Source of the DNA: an alpha proteobacterium SCGC AAA536-G10
Lineage (GTDB): Bacteria > Pseudomonadota > Alphaproteobacteria > Puniceispirillales > Marisalimonadaceae
Reading direction: 5' to 3'
DNA length: 64,000 nucleotides
NCBI GenBank assembly: GCA_905182395.1
Contig: CAJJBL010000018.1
Coordinates: forward strand, 1-64,000
Positions 26,767-36,389 of the stretch are shown here, in pieces. The notes beneath the pieces are model-generated. The model saw only the letters and a list, made by a program, of their open reading frames with translations, did not search any database and had not been told where the DNA came from. Numbering within the stretch: position 1 is the first letter of the stretch; every line of letters begins with the position of its first letter. The position numbers were made by a program, and so were the translations under genes.

Positions 26767-27516
26767 TTATATAACTTTTGCTTCATTTTGTAATTTATCA
26801 AACAGTTCTTCTACTGTTTTAACCATTATACCAGCTTCTCTTTTTGAAGGCTCTTCAACTTTTAAGATTTCTAGTTTTTGTGTAATATCTATTTTGAGGT
26901 CATTTACTTTAATTTCATTAATTGGTTTTTTCTTTGCTTTCATAATATTAGGCAGACTAGCATATCTTGGCTCATTTAATCTTAAGTCAGTAGTTATAAT
27001 AGCTGGCAAAGTAATTTCTATGTTTTCAGTTCCACCGTCAACTTCACGGCTTACCTTTGCTGTTTTATCAGTAATTTCAACTTTACTTGCAAAAGTGGCT
27101 TGTGGCCAATTTAATAGAGCTGAGATCATTTGGCCGGTAGCATTCATGTCATCGTCAATAGCTTGTTTGCCTAATATCATTAAATCAATATTTTCTTTTT
27201 TAGCTATAGAGGCAATTATTTTAGCAACCGTTAACGGTTCTAAAGTATCATTAACTTCAACAAATATCCCTGAATCAGCTCCCATTGCAAGAGCATTTCT
27301 AATTGTCTCTTGAACTTGAGTAACGCCTATTGAAATAGCTATTACTTCTGATGCAATTCCTTTTTCTTTAAGCCTTAATGCTTCTTCTACTGCAATTTCA
27401 TCAAAAGGATTCATAGACATTTTAACATTATCTAATTCTATGCCAGATTCATCGTTTTTAACTCTAACTTTAACATTATAATCGACAACTCTTTTAACAG
27501 GAACAAGAATTTTCAA
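26767..27516 (-). CDS. etfB: Electron transfer flavoprotein beta subunit
   Basis: EtfB (249 residues) is the AMP-binding partner of EtfA. It begins [20 protein letters not shown] and contains [34 protein letters not shown] and the ETF-beta signature around [40 protein letters not shown]. An AGGAG Shine-Dalgarno lies upstream. It is preceded by cobO after a 35-nt gap, an arrangement often seen in alphaproteobacteria. Confidence 0.97.
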   Translation of the reverse strand: MKILVPVKRVVDYNVKVRVKNDESGIELDNVKMSMNPFDEIAVEEALRLKEKGIASEVIAISIGVTQVQETIRNALAMGADSGIFVEVNDTLEPLTVAKIIASIAKKENIDLMILGKQAIDDDMNATGQMISALLNWPQATFASKVEITDKTAKVSREVDGGTENIEITLPAIITTDLRLNEPRYASLPNIMKAKKKPINEIKVNDLKIDITQKLEILKVEEPSKREAGIMVKTVEELFDKLQNEAKVI

Positions 27517-27551
27517 GTTAAACTCCTTTAATATAACTTTTGTATTTTAAA

Positions 27552-28136
27552 TTACTTTTGATTTAAACCAGGTATCCATAAAACATCATTTTTTCCGTTT
27601 TCATTCATAACGCGACATAAAACAAAGAGCAAGTCTGATAATCGATTTAAATAAATTAAAGATTGATTATTAATCATCTCATTATTAGCTAATGATGAAA
27701 CTATTCTCTCTGCTCTTCTTGCAATTGTTCTAGCTAAATGCAACCAAGCGGAAGCTTCAGAGCCACCTGGTAAAATAAAAGAATTTAGTGGATTTATATT
27801 ATTATTGTATTCATCAATTTTTTTTTCAAGAAGTGTAATTTGGTTTTCTTTAATTCTAAGAGGAGGGTATTTAGGTTTTTTTTCAGATATTGGAGTAGAC
27901 AAATCAGCTCCTAAATCAAATAAATCATTTTGAATATCTCTAATTAATTTTTGTATCCCTTCATTATGATTACTTTTTTCTATATAAAAATATACTAAAC
28001 CTAAAGTTGAGTTTAATTCGTCTACTGTTCCATATGCCTCAGGCCTTAAAGAGTGTTTTGAAACTCTACTACCATCAGTCAAGCCTGTTGTTCCATCATC
28101 TCCGGTTCGTGTGTATATTTTATTAATTTTAACCAT
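27552..28136 (-). CDS. PduO-type ATP:cob(I)alamin adenosyltransferase
   Basis: This enzyme transfers the adenosyl group of ATP to cob(I)alamin, forming adenosylcobalamin. PduO-family motifs are TRTGDDGTTGLTDGSRVSK at the N-terminus (ATP site), GTVDELNSTLGLV, and FILPGGSEASAWLHLARTIARRAERIV. Length (194) is typical. It shows that the cell uses B12 coenzymes, whether made or salvaged. It overlaps the HIG1-domain gene by 8 nt and precedes etfB, a conserved alphaproteobacterial neighbourhood. Confidence 0.93.
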   Translation of the reverse strand: MVKINKIYTRTGDDGTTGLTDGSRVSKHSLRPEAYGTVDELNSTLGLVYFYIEKSNHNEGIQKLIRDIQNDLFDLGADLSTPISEKKPKYPPLRIKENQITLLEKKIDEYNNNINPLNSFILPGGSEASAWLHLARTIARRAERIVSSLANNEMINNQSLIYLNRLSDLLFVLCRVMNENGKNDVLWIPGLNQK

Positions 28137-28332
28137 TTGTATACCTTTTGTACAATAATAGACAAACGAAAATAAGAATTGCTATTGCTTGAAAAACAAT
28201 GCGGTATCTCATTATCAAATTGCTTTTAGATTTATTATATTCTCCACCTCTTACCATAGTTATTAGGCCCCAAGCAAGAATGGCTACTACTACAAATAAA
28301 GAGATGAATAACGTAACATTATACCAATCCAT
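28129..28332 (-). CDS. HIG1-domain twin-transmembrane small protein
   Basis: This 67-residue protein has two membrane helices (about residues 7-27 and 47-62) joined by a short charged loop with NLIMRYRIVFQAIA, the HIG1-type R-x-R-x-x-x-Q pattern. Mitochondrial HIG1 proteins associate with cytochrome c oxidase and respiratory supercomplexes; the bacterial version is little studied. It sits between folD (2 nt) and the PduO-type gene (8-nt overlap), so translation is probably coupled. Confidence 0.88.
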   Translation of the reverse strand: MDWYNVTLFISLFVVVAILAWGLITMVRGGEYNKSKSNLIMRYRIVFQAIAILIFVCLLLYKRYTNG

Positions 28333-28334
28333 TA

Positions 28335-29252
28335 CTACATACTTTCCAGAATATTGATAAAAGGATCTTTTTTATTAAGAAATGCAGCTTTAAGAGTATT
28401 GTGCATTAAACACGCAATTGTCATAGGACCTACGCCACCAGGAACAGGAGTTATTTTATCAACAATATCAAACACTTTATTATAATTAACATCGCCAACT
28501 AACTTTGATTTATTATTTTTTATAGAAAGATCGTTTTGTTCTATTCTATTAATTCCAACATCAATGATAATTGCATTTTTTTTGATATAATCTTCATTTA
28601 TCATTTCAGGCTTACCTATAGCAGCAATTAATATGTCTGCTTTTTTACAAGTTTCAATAAGATTTATTGTTTTTGAATGAGCTATAGTTACTGTACAGTT
28701 TGATGATAATAATAAAGATGCCATAGGTTTGCCAACAATATTTGATCTTCCTATGATGACAGCATTTTTACCTGTTAAATCGGGTATTTCTTTTTTTAAC
28801 ATATAAAAACAACCAAGGGGTGTGCATGGTATGAAACTAGGACTGCCCATAAAGAGATTGCCATAGTTAGTTGGATGAAATCCATCAACATCTTTTTCTG
28901 GATTAATAGTTTGTATTACTAATTTTTCTGATATGTGTTTCGGAAGAGGGAGCTGAACCAAAATTCCATGAACATCAGGGTTATTATTTAATTCAATAAT
29001 TTTATCCAAAAGTATATTTTCATATACTTCGTTAGAAAAAGTTATTTTCAGAGAATTTATGTTGTTTTTATTAGCGGTTATTATTTTATTTTTTACATAA
29101 ACTTCACTTGCGGGATCGTTGCCTATTAAAACAACAGCTAAAGTAGGCTTTTTGCTATACTTTTTAATATAATCAACACTTAATGGGTAAATTTTCTTGA
29201 GAAGATTGTCTGCATGAATTTTTCCGTTTATAATTTTATCATTAGTTTCCAT
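28335..29252 (-). CDS. folD: FolD, methylenetetrahydrofolate dehydrogenase/cyclohydrolase
   Basis: FolD interconverts 5,10-methylene-, methenyl- and 10-formyl-tetrahydrofolate. Signature 1 is seen as SEVYVKNKIITANK with the catalytic Lys, then HGILVQLPLPKHI, DVDGFHPTNYGNL, the NADP site VIGRSNIVGKPMASLLL, and the C-terminal PVPGGVGPMTIACLM. Length (305) is normal. It follows yggT by 9 nt and precedes the HIG1 gene by 2 nt. Confidence 0.97.
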   Translation of the reverse strand: METNDKIINGKIHADNLLKKIYPLSVDYIKKYSKKPTLAVVLIGNDPASEVYVKNKIITANKNNINSLKITFSNEVYENILLDKIIELNNNPDVHGILVQLPLPKHISEKLVIQTINPEKDVDGFHPTNYGNLFMGSPSFIPCTPLGCFYMLKKEIPDLTGKNAVIIGRSNIVGKPMASLLLSSNCTVTIAHSKTINLIETCKKADILIAAIGKPEMINEDYIKKNAIIIDVGINRIEQNDLSIKNNKSKLVGDVNYNKVFDIVDKITPVPGGVGPMTIACLMHNTLKAAFLNKKDPFINILESM

Positions 29253-29261
29253 AAATTATTT

Positions 29262-29546
29262 TTATAACCCTAATCTAAAGTCATTCAATAAATTTTTTAA
29301 AAAGCTTAACAAAAGAATGACAATAACAGGTGATAAATCCATGCTACCAATCATTGGAATATATCGCCTAATTTTACCTAACACAGGTTCATGAATACTT
29401 AAAAGTGCGCGAAAAATAGTGCTTATCAGTTTGTTGTTGCTATTAATCAATTGAAATTGGATTAACAGTCCCATAATTACATATGCAAATAATGTGTATA
29501 AATAGAGAGATATAATTTCATTTATCAATATTAATAGAGCATTCAT
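29262..29546 (-). CDS. YggT-family membrane protein
   Basis: This 94-residue protein has two hydrophobic segments flanking LLSIHEPVLGKIRRYIPMIGSMDLSPVIVILLL, the YggT consensus (PxxxxIRxxxPxxGxxDxSPxxxxL). YggT proteins are small inner-membrane proteins linked to osmotic tolerance, division or photosystem assembly in different groups; function here is unknown. It is the first gene of the leftward run to etfA, and the 139-nt gap to ynjB holds promoters for both directions. Confidence 0.9.
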   Translation of the reverse strand: MNALLILINEIISLYLYTLFAYVIMGLLIQFQLINSNNKLISTIFRALLSIHEPVLGKIRRYIPMIGSMDLSPVIVILLLSFLKNLLNDFRLGL

Positions 29547-29685
29547 TTTTTCTAATTTTCTTAATTTTTAATTAATTCTTTTGTTTTAAATAGTGTTTAA
29601 AAATAATTTTACTATAGTTAAATTCAAATGTTTGTCTATTATATATTCTTATATCTAGAATACAAAATTTAACAGGTTTTTTATA

Positions 29686-30960
29686 ATGAAAAATATTAAA
29701 AGTAAAAGAAATTCCTATAAATTATTCTTTAATTTTTTTTTTCTAATATTTATTTATTGCAACCCTATCTTTGCTTTAGAAAATGAATCTCAATCTATAG
29801 AAAATAATATAAAAATTAATGATAATTGGAAAATTATATTAAATAAGGCTTCAGGCAAAACTATTTTTTTTCATGCATGGGGTGGAGGAAAAAATATTAA
29901 TTCTTATATAAAATGGGCTTCTAAAGAGGTAATGCAGAGATATAACATTAAAGTTAATCATGTAAAAATTTCTGATACATCTAATGTTGTTGCTCGAATA
30001 TTATCAGAGAAAACAGCAGGGAAACATAAAAATGGTGCTGTCGATTTAATTTGGATTAACGGTGAAAATTTTTCTTTTATGCAAAAACATAAACTACTTT
30101 TTAAAGATAATTGGATAATGAATTTACCCGAGACAAATAACATGGATTTTATAAGTAATCCTAGCTTACTTAACGACTTTGGAATACCAACAAATGGAAT
30201 GGAGATGCCATGGGGTGTATCTCAATTAAACTTTTATTATGATAGTAAATATTTAAAATATCCTCCTAAATCGGCGATAGAACTGAAAAAATATATCATT
30301 AATAATAAAGGTAGATTTACATTTCCACAACCGCCAGATTTTGTAGGCACAAGTTTCTTAAAACAAGTTTTAATTGAATTAATTGAAGATAAATCTGTTT
30401 TAAAATCAACTTATGTTAAAGACAGGCACGAAGATTTATTAACTCCTTTATGGACGTGGTTAAATGATGTAACCCCATTTCTTTGGAGAAAGGGAATAAA
30501 TTATCCAACAAATTATATGTCATTAACACAATTGGTTGCTGATAGAGAAATTGATATTGGAATGGCATTTAATATTGCACATGCATCCAATGCTATTTCA
30601 GAGGGAAGATTACCTAAAACTATTCGAGGGTACATTCACAAAAAAGGTACTTTAGCCAATGTACATTTTTTATCAATACCTTACAATTCTTCTAAAAAAG
30701 CCGCTTCACAGGTTTTTATAAACTTTTTAATTTCTCCTGAAGCACAAATAAAAAAACAAAACAAAGATATTTGGGGAGACCCAAGTGTGTTATCCATGAA
30801 TAAAATGCTTCCAGAGTGGAAAAATAAATTTAAAAACCTTTCTAAAGGAATAGCAACATTGAGCAATGAAGAATTACAACTTAAACTTGAAGAGCCCCAT
30901 CCTTCTTGGGTAAAAGTGATTGAAAGTAAATGGATAGAAAAGTTTGGCTCAAGTAAGTAA
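29686..30960 (+). CDS. YnjB-like ABC transporter substrate-binding protein
   Basis: This 424-residue exported protein has an N-terminal signal peptide (about residues 10-30). The mature part starts with ASGKTIFFHAWGGGKNINSYIKWAS and HKNGAVDLIWINGENFSFMQKHKLLF, close to the YnjB family (COG4134). Later segments PWGVSQLNFYYD, FTFPQPPDFVGTSFLKQVL and FLISPEAQIKKQ also fit. YnjB belongs to the iron/thiamine/putrescine-like binding-protein cluster, but its substrate is not settled. It is followed 7 nt later by the matching permease. Confidence 0.85.
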   Translation: MKNIKSKRNSYKLFFNFFFLIFIYCNPIFALENESQSIENNIKINDNWKIILNKASGKTIFFHAWGGGKNINSYIKWASKEVMQRYNIKVNHVKISDTSNVVARILSEKTAGKHKNGAVDLIWINGENFSFMQKHKLLFKDNWIMNLPETNNMDFISNPSLLNDFGIPTNGMEMPWGVSQLNFYYDSKYLKYPPKSAIELKKYIINNKGRFTFPQPPDFVGTSFLKQVLIELIEDKSVLKSTYVKDRHEDLLTPLWTWLNDVTPFLWRKGINYPTNYMSLTQLVADREIDIGMAFNIAHASNAISEGRLPKTIRGYIHKKGTLANVHFLSIPYNSSKKAASQVFINFLISPEAQIKKQNKDIWGDPSVLSMNKMLPEWKNKFKNLSKGIATLSNEELQLKLEEPHPSWVKVIESKWIEKFGSSK

Positions 30961-30967
30961 TTATTGA

Positions 30968-32653
30968 ATGAAAACAAAATATTATAATAGATTGTTAAAG
31001 TTTATTTTATTTTTATTTACTTTAATTATATTGTCTCCAACTTTTATTGGTTTTTTAGGAGTTCTTTTTCCAGCTTTTGGATATTTTCCTGCTCTAGGAG
31101 GCAATTATTTTTCGTTGAACTTCTTTAATGATTTATTTTTAATTCCAGGAATAAAAAAATCATTACTGTTATCTCTTTTTATAGGCTTTTTTTCAACTCT
31201 TTTAGCCTTATTTTTTTCTCAGTTAATTCTTTTATATATTTTTAATACCAAAATTTTTTATTACCTTAAAATTATAATATCACCTCTTGTAGCTTTGCCT
31301 CATATTACAATGGCCGTAGGCTTGCTTTTTCTGCTTTCACCAAGTGGCTTTATTGTTAGAGCATTATCTCCATGGTTAACCGGTTATGATAGGCCTCCTG
31401 ACTTTTATCTTATTCCTGATGAATTTGGATTAAGTTTGATTTTAGGTTTAGTGCTGAAAGAAATCCCATTTTTTTTATTAACTTCGATTGCAGCACTAGA
31501 GCAGTTTCCAGCAAAAAAGCTATTTAACGTTGGAAAATCTTTGCAACATTCTAATTTTTCAACATGGTGTCTAATAATTTTTCCTAATTTATATAATAAA
31601 ATTAGATTAGTTATATTTATTGTTATGGCGTTTACTTCTTCGGTTATAGATATGGCTTTAGTGTTATCTCCATCAACTCCATCAACATTATCCATCAGGA
31701 TTTTACAATTTTATCAATCAACAGAAACCAATTCTATTTTTATTGCGTCTAATTTAGCTTTAGTTCAAGTAATAATTATAATTATTCTTATGCTAACTTG
31801 GAAATTAATAGAAATGATTATAAAACATAATTATTTTTTCTTATTTTCAATAAAATTTTTGCCCCGTAAAAAATATTTTTTAGAAAAATATTTTTTTAGT
31901 TTAGGTCTATTTTTAATATTCTTGTCAATATTAGGTATAATCAACTCTTTCTTTTGGGGAATAGGTAATAATTGGTATTTTCCAAATGTGTATCCTGAAA
32001 CATATACTTTAGATCATATCATAAGTTTTTTTAATGAAAATAAAGTTATAATATTAAACTCTTTGTCTATAGCTTTGATTGTTTCTATTTTATCAATTTT
32101 TATTATCATAATCTGGATAGAATCTTGTGATTATTTAAGTATTAATAAACCTTATTTAGAGTTTCTAATATTCATCCCATTATTTATTCCTCAGATTTCA
32201 TTATTAATAGGCCTTCAAACTTTTTTAATTAAAGTAGGGTTCCAAAATTATTTTTTTTCATTGATTTTTATAGAAATTCTATATGTTATTCCATATTGTT
32301 TGATATTATTAGGGCCAGCATTAAGGGGAATAAATAAAGATTTTTTATCTATAGGAGCAAGTTTAGGTAAGACAAGAATTCAAAGATTATTCCTAATAAA
32401 AATACCTTTGATTGTATCCACATTGTTAACTTCTTTTGCCATTGGCATCATTATTTCTTTATCATTATACACACCTGTTTATTTTATTGGGGCAGGGAGA
32501 ATAACAACTCTAACAGTTGAAACTTTAAATTTAGCAACAAGTGGTTTAAGACAGGATCTTGGTGTAGCAACAATTTTTCAGATAATCATTCCTATTTTTA
32601 TACTTTTAATAGTAGCTTATCTTAATAAGAAATTTACTAAATGGGTTTTTTAA
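30968..32653 (+). CDS. YnjC-like ABC transporter permease, two fused halves
   Basis: This 561-residue protein has about twelve membrane helices in two homologous halves, each with a permease EAA-type loop (SIAALEQFPAKKLFNVGKSLQ in the first half; LRGINKDFLSIGASLGKTRIQRLFLIKIPL in the second). Fused permeases of this type are found in YnjC, ThiP and SfuB; pairing with a YnjB-like protein favours YnjC. A YnjD-type ATPase would be expected next but the following gene encodes a DJ-1-like protein, so the motor subunit must come from elsewhere. Sequence is highly AT-rich, as is usual for membrane proteins here. Confidence 0.85.
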   Translation: MKTKYYNRLLKFILFLFTLIILSPTFIGFLGVLFPAFGYFPALGGNYFSLNFFNDLFLIPGIKKSLLLSLFIGFFSTLLALFFSQLILLYIFNTKIFYYLKIIISPLVALPHITMAVGLLFLLSPSGFIVRALSPWLTGYDRPPDFYLIPDEFGLSLILGLVLKEIPFFLLTSIAALEQFPAKKLFNVGKSLQHSNFSTWCLIIFPNLYNKIRLVIFIVMAFTSSVIDMALVLSPSTPSTLSIRILQFYQSTETNSIFIASNLALVQVIIIIILMLTWKLIEMIIKHNYFFLFSIKFLPRKKYFLEKYFFSLGLFLIFLSILGIINSFFWGIGNNWYFPNVYPETYTLDHIISFFNENKVIILNSLSIALIVSILSIFIIIIWIESCDYLSINKPYLEFLIFIPLFIPQISLLIGLQTFLIKVGFQNYFFSLIFIEILYVIPYCLILLGPALRGINKDFLSIGASLGKTRIQRLFLIKIPLIVSTLLTSFAIGIIISLSLYTPVYFIGAGRITTLTVETLNLATSGLRQDLGVATIFQIIIPIFILLIVAYLNKKFTKWVF

Positions 32654-32668
32654 AATTATTTACATTGC

Positions 32669-32697
32669 TTGAAAAGCTAACTTAAATCTTTTATAGA
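32669..32697 (+). promoter_or_regulatory. Candidate sigma-70 promoter before DJ-1-like gene
   Basis: TTGAAA and TATAGA are separated by exactly 17 nt within the 73-nt gap after the permease gene, about 30 nt before the next start. The spacing and hexamers fit; use is inferred. Confidence 0.4.
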
Positions 32698-32726
32698 ACG
32701 ATCATATAACTTTTTAGGAGAATATT

Positions 32727-33287
32727 TTGTCAAACAGATCAGCCTTCAAGGGTAAAAAAATTGCTATCATGGTCGCAAGTGGTTTTAATGAAGAACAATT
32801 TTTAATTATCCAAAAAACATTGTTAGCAGCTGAAGCCTCTTATGTAATTATCTCAAGAGATATAGGCACTACAAATGGTTGGGCTTCTAATCAGTGGGGG
32901 TTATCTTATCCAGTTGATAAATCTCTCTCCGAAACTCTAGCAATTGATTATGATGCTTTGATTGTTCCTGGAGGGTCCAATCAAATTGACACATTAAGTA
33001 ATGATCTTCATGCCAGAAGAATTTTAAGAGCATTTTTGAGAGAGCATGAGCCAGTTGCTTTGGCTGGAATTTCAACAATGTTGTTAACTACTATTGATGC
33101 TGCAAAAGATAGAAAGATAGCGGCATCAGATGCTGATAGCGCATTATTAATAGCAGCAGGCGCTGAAATAATTGATAAACCTACAGTCAGAGATAAAAAC
33201 TTGATAACTGCAACTAGTGGTGATGCAGGTATTTCTGAGCTTTTAGATATGTTAGCCCAAGCAATTGAAGAAACTAAAAATAATTAG
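32727..33287 (+). CDS. DJ-1/PfpI-superfamily protein lacking the nucleophilic cysteine
   Basis: The start is a TTG, chosen because AGGAG lies 6 nt before it and the next ATG would remove the first beta-strand. The 186 residues show the DJ-1/PfpI fold: KKIAIMVASGFNEEQF, DYDALIVPGGSNQID and, at the nucleophile elbow, VALAGISTMLLTT in place of the usual A(I/V)CHGP. There is no cysteine anywhere in the protein, so it cannot be a Cys-dependent protease or glyoxalase. It resembles the DJ-1-like C-terminal domain of large-subunit catalases. A binding or structural role is possible; function unknown. Confidence 0.8.
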   Translation: MSNRSAFKGKKIAIMVASGFNEEQFLIIQKTLLAAEASYVIISRDIGTTNGWASNQWGLSYPVDKSLSETLAIDYDALIVPGGSNQIDTLSNDLHARRILRAFLREHEPVALAGISTMLLTTIDAAKDRKIAASDADSALLIAAGAEIIDKPTVRDKNLITATSGDAGISELLDMLAQAIEETKNN

Positions 33288-33296
33288 AGACTTATT

Positions 33297-33494
33297 TTGA
33301 TAAAAAAAAAATCTATTAATAGAATCAGTCCTTGCATTGGAATATGTGTTTTGGATATTGATACTGACTTTTGTATTGGTTGCTTGAGATCTAGTAAAGA
33401 AATTGCTATTTGGTCTCAAATCGATGATAAAAAAGCAAGACATATTATGAAAGAGATAAAAAATAGAAATATTAATAAAAATTTATCAAGTTAA
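33297..33494 (+). CDS. DUF1289 family small cysteine-rich protein
   Basis: This 65-residue protein has the DUF1289 pattern SPCIGICVLDIDTDFCIGCLRSSKEIAIWSQI, with four cysteines that could bind a metal or iron-sulfur cluster. The start is TTG; no ATG lies before the first conserved cysteine. It follows the DJ-1-like gene by 9 nt and precedes aspS by 18 nt, so all three may be co-transcribed. Function of the family is unknown. Confidence 0.88.
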   Translation: MIKKKSINRISPCIGICVLDIDTDFCIGCLRSSKEIAIWSQIDDKKARHIMKEIKNRNINKNLSS

Positions 33495-33512
33495 AAATCA
33501 TAGGAATTTAAA

Positions 33513-35282
33513 ATGCATAAATATAGAACTCACAAGTGTAACCAACTTAGATATGAAGACGTTAAAGAAATTGTTAGATTATCAGGCTGGGTTCATAGGA
33601 AACGAGATCATGGACAACTAATATTTATAGATTTAAGAGATCATTATGGCCTCACTCAAGTTGTTGTAGATTCTTCAAATACATATTTCTCAATTGTTGA
33701 AAACATTTCTCTCGAAAGTGTAATAACTATTACTGGAACGGTTGTTAAAAGATCAGATGAAACAATTAATAAAAATTTGCCAACGGGAGAAATTGAAGTA
33801 AATTTATCTGAATTAGATATAATCTCAAAAGCAGAAAATTTGCCGTTACAAGTTAATTCTGAAGAAGATTATGGCGAAGAAACCAGAATGAAGTTTAGAT
33901 ATCTTGATTTAAGAAGAAATAGACCGCATTCAAACATAGTTTTAAGATCAAACGTAATACAGACTATTAGAAATAAAATGGTAGATTTAGGTTTTATTGA
34001 ATTTCAAACACCTATTTTAACAGCCTCAAGTCCTGAAGGAGCAAGAGATTTTTTAGTTCCATCAAGATTAAATAAAGGAAAATTTTATGCTTTACCACAA
34101 GCACCTCAACAATTTAAACAGCTTATTATGGTTTCTGGTTTCGATAAATATTTCCAGATAGCTCCTTGTTTTAGAGATGAAGATAGTCGAGCCGACAGAT
34201 CTCCAGGTGAATTTTATCAATTAGATCTAGAGATGTCATACGTTCAACAAGAAGATGTTTTTGAAGTAGTTGAACCGGTTATTAGAGAAGTTTTCGAAAC
34301 ATTCTCCTCAAAAAAAATAGATAAAATCTTTCCTACAATCACCTATGCAGAGTCAATGTTAAAATATGGTAATGATAAACCTGATCTAAGGTTTAAATTA
34401 GAAATTAAAGATGTCACTGAAATTTTTAAAGATTCAGGGTTTAGTATATTTGCTAATTCTATTGAGAAAGGTTCATTGGTTAGAGCTATTCCTGGTCCTG
34501 GATGTGGATCAAGATCTGTTGCTGACAGAATGAATAGCTGGGCTCAATCTGAAGGTGCCCCGGGAATGGGTTATATAATTTATAATGAAAATACTGCAAA
34601 AGGGCCTGTTGCTAATGCTTTAGGGATAGAAGAAGCTATGAGTATGAAAGAGTTATTTCATTTAAAAGATGGTGATGCCTTATTTTTTTCATGTTCAACT
34701 GAAATTGAAGCTGCGAATTTAGCTGGAAAGGCGCGAGTAAAGATTGCAACAGATCAAAAGTTAATTGAAGAAGATGTTTTTAAATTTTGCTGGATAGTTG
34801 ATTATCCTATGTTTGAAAAAGATAATAATACAGGTAAAATTGAGTTTTCACATAACCCTTTTTCTATGCCTCAGGGTGGAATGGATGCTTTAGAAACAAA
34901 AGACCCTCTCGACATATTAGCTTTTCAATATGATTTAGTTTGCAATGGTATAGAGTTGTCTTCAGGAGCCATAAGAAACCATGTTCCAGAAATTATGTAT
35001 AAAGCTTTTGAAATTGCTGGTCATAAACCTGAAGTTGTAGATAATAAATTTCCTGGATTAATCAGTGCATTTAAATTTGGAGCGCCTCCTCATGGAGGAA
35101 TAGCTCCAGGTATAGATAGAATAGTAATGATGTTAGCTGATGAACCAAATATTCGTGAAGTAATTTTATTTCCTATGACAGGCAAGGCTGAAGACTTAAT
35201 GATGAATGCTCCAAGTCACGTTAATGAATTGCAGCTTAAAGAGCTTGGAATTAAATTAGATAATAAAATTAAAATGAATTAG
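33513..35282 (+). CDS. aspS: Aspartyl-tRNA synthetase, predicted non-discriminating
   Basis: This bacterial-type AspRS (589 residues) charges tRNA-Asp. The N-terminal OB-fold domain has [19 protein letters not shown]. Class II motif 2 is [23 protein letters not shown], the GAD insertion domain lies in the middle, and motif 3 is [16 protein letters not shown]. The His in RDHG (Leu in the discriminating E. coli enzyme) is the residue associated with enzymes that also form Asp-tRNA-Asn for GatCAB; this is inference. It abuts the ctaA stop on the other strand with no gap. Confidence 0.96.
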   Translation: MHKYRTHKCNQLRYEDVKEIVRLSGWVHRKRDHGQLIFIDLRDHYGLTQVVVDSSNTYFSIVENISLESVITITGTVVKRSDETINKNLPTGEIEVNLSELDIISKAENLPLQVNSEEDYGEETRMKFRYLDLRRNRPHSNIVLRSNVIQTIRNKMVDLGFIEFQTPILTASSPEGARDFLVPSRLNKGKFYALPQAPQQFKQLIMVSGFDKYFQIAPCFRDEDSRADRSPGEFYQLDLEMSYVQQEDVFEVVEPVIREVFETFSSKKIDKIFPTITYAESMLKYGNDKPDLRFKLEIKDVTEIFKDSGFSIFANSIEKGSLVRAIPGPGCGSRSVADRMNSWAQSEGAPGMGYIIYNENTAKGPVANALGIEEAMSMKELFHLKDGDALFFSCSTEIEAANLAGKARVKIATDQKLIEEDVFKFCWIVDYPMFEKDNNTGKIEFSHNPFSMPQGGMDALETKDPLDILAFQYDLVCNGIELSSGAIRNHVPEIMYKAFEIAGHKPEVVDNKFPGLISAFKFGAPPHGGIAPGIDRIVMMLADEPNIREVILFPMTGKAEDLMMNAPSHVNELQLKELGIKLDNKIKMN

Positions 35283-36329
35283 TTACTGTTTTAGTAAATA
35301 AATTCTATGTATACTGAATGTCAAAATTAAAAATAAAATAATGGCACCTGTTTGGTGAAGAACACCTAAATGTACGGGCACCATTTTTATTAAAGTAATA
35401 ATGCCTAAAAAGAATTGAATGGATACTGTAATTCCCAGTAACAAGATAATTCTTTTCATTTTTATATCATTTTTATAGTTATAATTCTTAAAACCAAAAA
35501 TTAATATATTAATCAAAGTAAATAGAGCTAGGTGTCTGTGATGAAATTGAGCAGATGCAGGGTTTTCAAAGGGATCTAGTAATTTATATTCACCATAATT
35601 TTCTGGAATAAAGCCATCTCCCATAAAAGGATACTCATTATATAGTAATCCTGCGTCCATTCCTGCAACAAAAGCTCCGGCAATAATTGTAATTGAGAGT
35701 ATAGCTAAGATAAAAAAATTATAATTAAGTTTCATCTTTACTGAACCTTCTTGTAAATCAAGAAATGTCCAAGTTAAAAGAAATAATATTAAAAAAGCAT
35801 TAGATAAATGTATGGCTAATCGGTATTGAGAAACAGTTGGATCATTAACTAATCCTGACTTTACCATCCACCAACCTATTAGACCTTGAATTCCACCAAG
35901 AAATAAAATAAAAATTGTTCTTTTCAATAGAAATTTAGGAAAAATTTTAACAGTTATAAAAAAGATAAAGGGGATAATAAATATAATTCCAATCAATCTT
36001 CCCCATAATCTATGAAAGTATTCCCAAAAGAAAATATTTTTAAAACTAGATAAATCCATTCCATTGTTTTTAAGAATATATTCTGGTGAAGTCATATATA
36101 GATTAAAAATTCTATTCCATTCAGCATCATTAAGTGGAGGAAGAAAACCCCATAAAGGTCTCCATTCTACCATTGACAGTCCTGATTCTGTTAATCTTGT
36201 TATTCCTCCTATACTAATCATAAGTCCTACCATAATTATCAAAGTAATAAGCCAATAGGAAATATATCGTGATGACAGAAAATCAGCATTGTCAAAATTA
36301 ATACTGTGTTTGTTTAATTTTTTATTCAT
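35283..36329 (-). CDS. ctaA: Heme A synthase (COX15/CtaA)
   Basis: CtaA oxidises the C8 methyl of heme O to give heme A for cytochrome aa3 oxidase. The 348-residue protein has eight predicted membrane helices and starts its core with GGITRLTESGLSMVEWRPLWGFLPPLNDAEW, the hallmark of alphaproteobacterial/mitochondrial COX15. Conserved histidines are seen in FHRLWGRLIG, HLSNAF, FHHRHLA and HLGVLHQTGA. It implies an aa3-type terminal oxidase. Divergent from groES over 153 nt. Confidence 0.95.
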   Translation of the reverse strand: MNKKLNKHSINFDNADFLSSRYISYWLITLIIMVGLMISIGGITRLTESGLSMVEWRPLWGFLPPLNDAEWNRIFNLYMTSPEYILKNNGMDLSSFKNIFFWEYFHRLWGRLIGIIFIIPFIFFITVKIFPKFLLKRTIFILFLGGIQGLIGWWMVKSGLVNDPTVSQYRLAIHLSNAFLILFLLTWTFLDLQEGSVKMKLNYNFFILAILSITIIAGAFVAGMDAGLLYNEYPFMGDGFIPENYGEYKLLDPFENPASAQFHHRHLALFTLINILIFGFKNYNYKNDIKMKRIILLLGITVSIQFFLGIITLIKMVPVHLGVLHQTGAIILFLILTFSIHRIYLLKQ

Positions 36330-36389
36330 AGCTAATAAATGATATATAATTTTAAAAAAACAATCTTTTTAATATTTTTTTTATTTAAT

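Noticed and set aside
26894-27313. 139-residue plus-strand ORF
   Set aside because: Lies wholly inside etfB on the other strand and shows no family motif; a shadow ORF.
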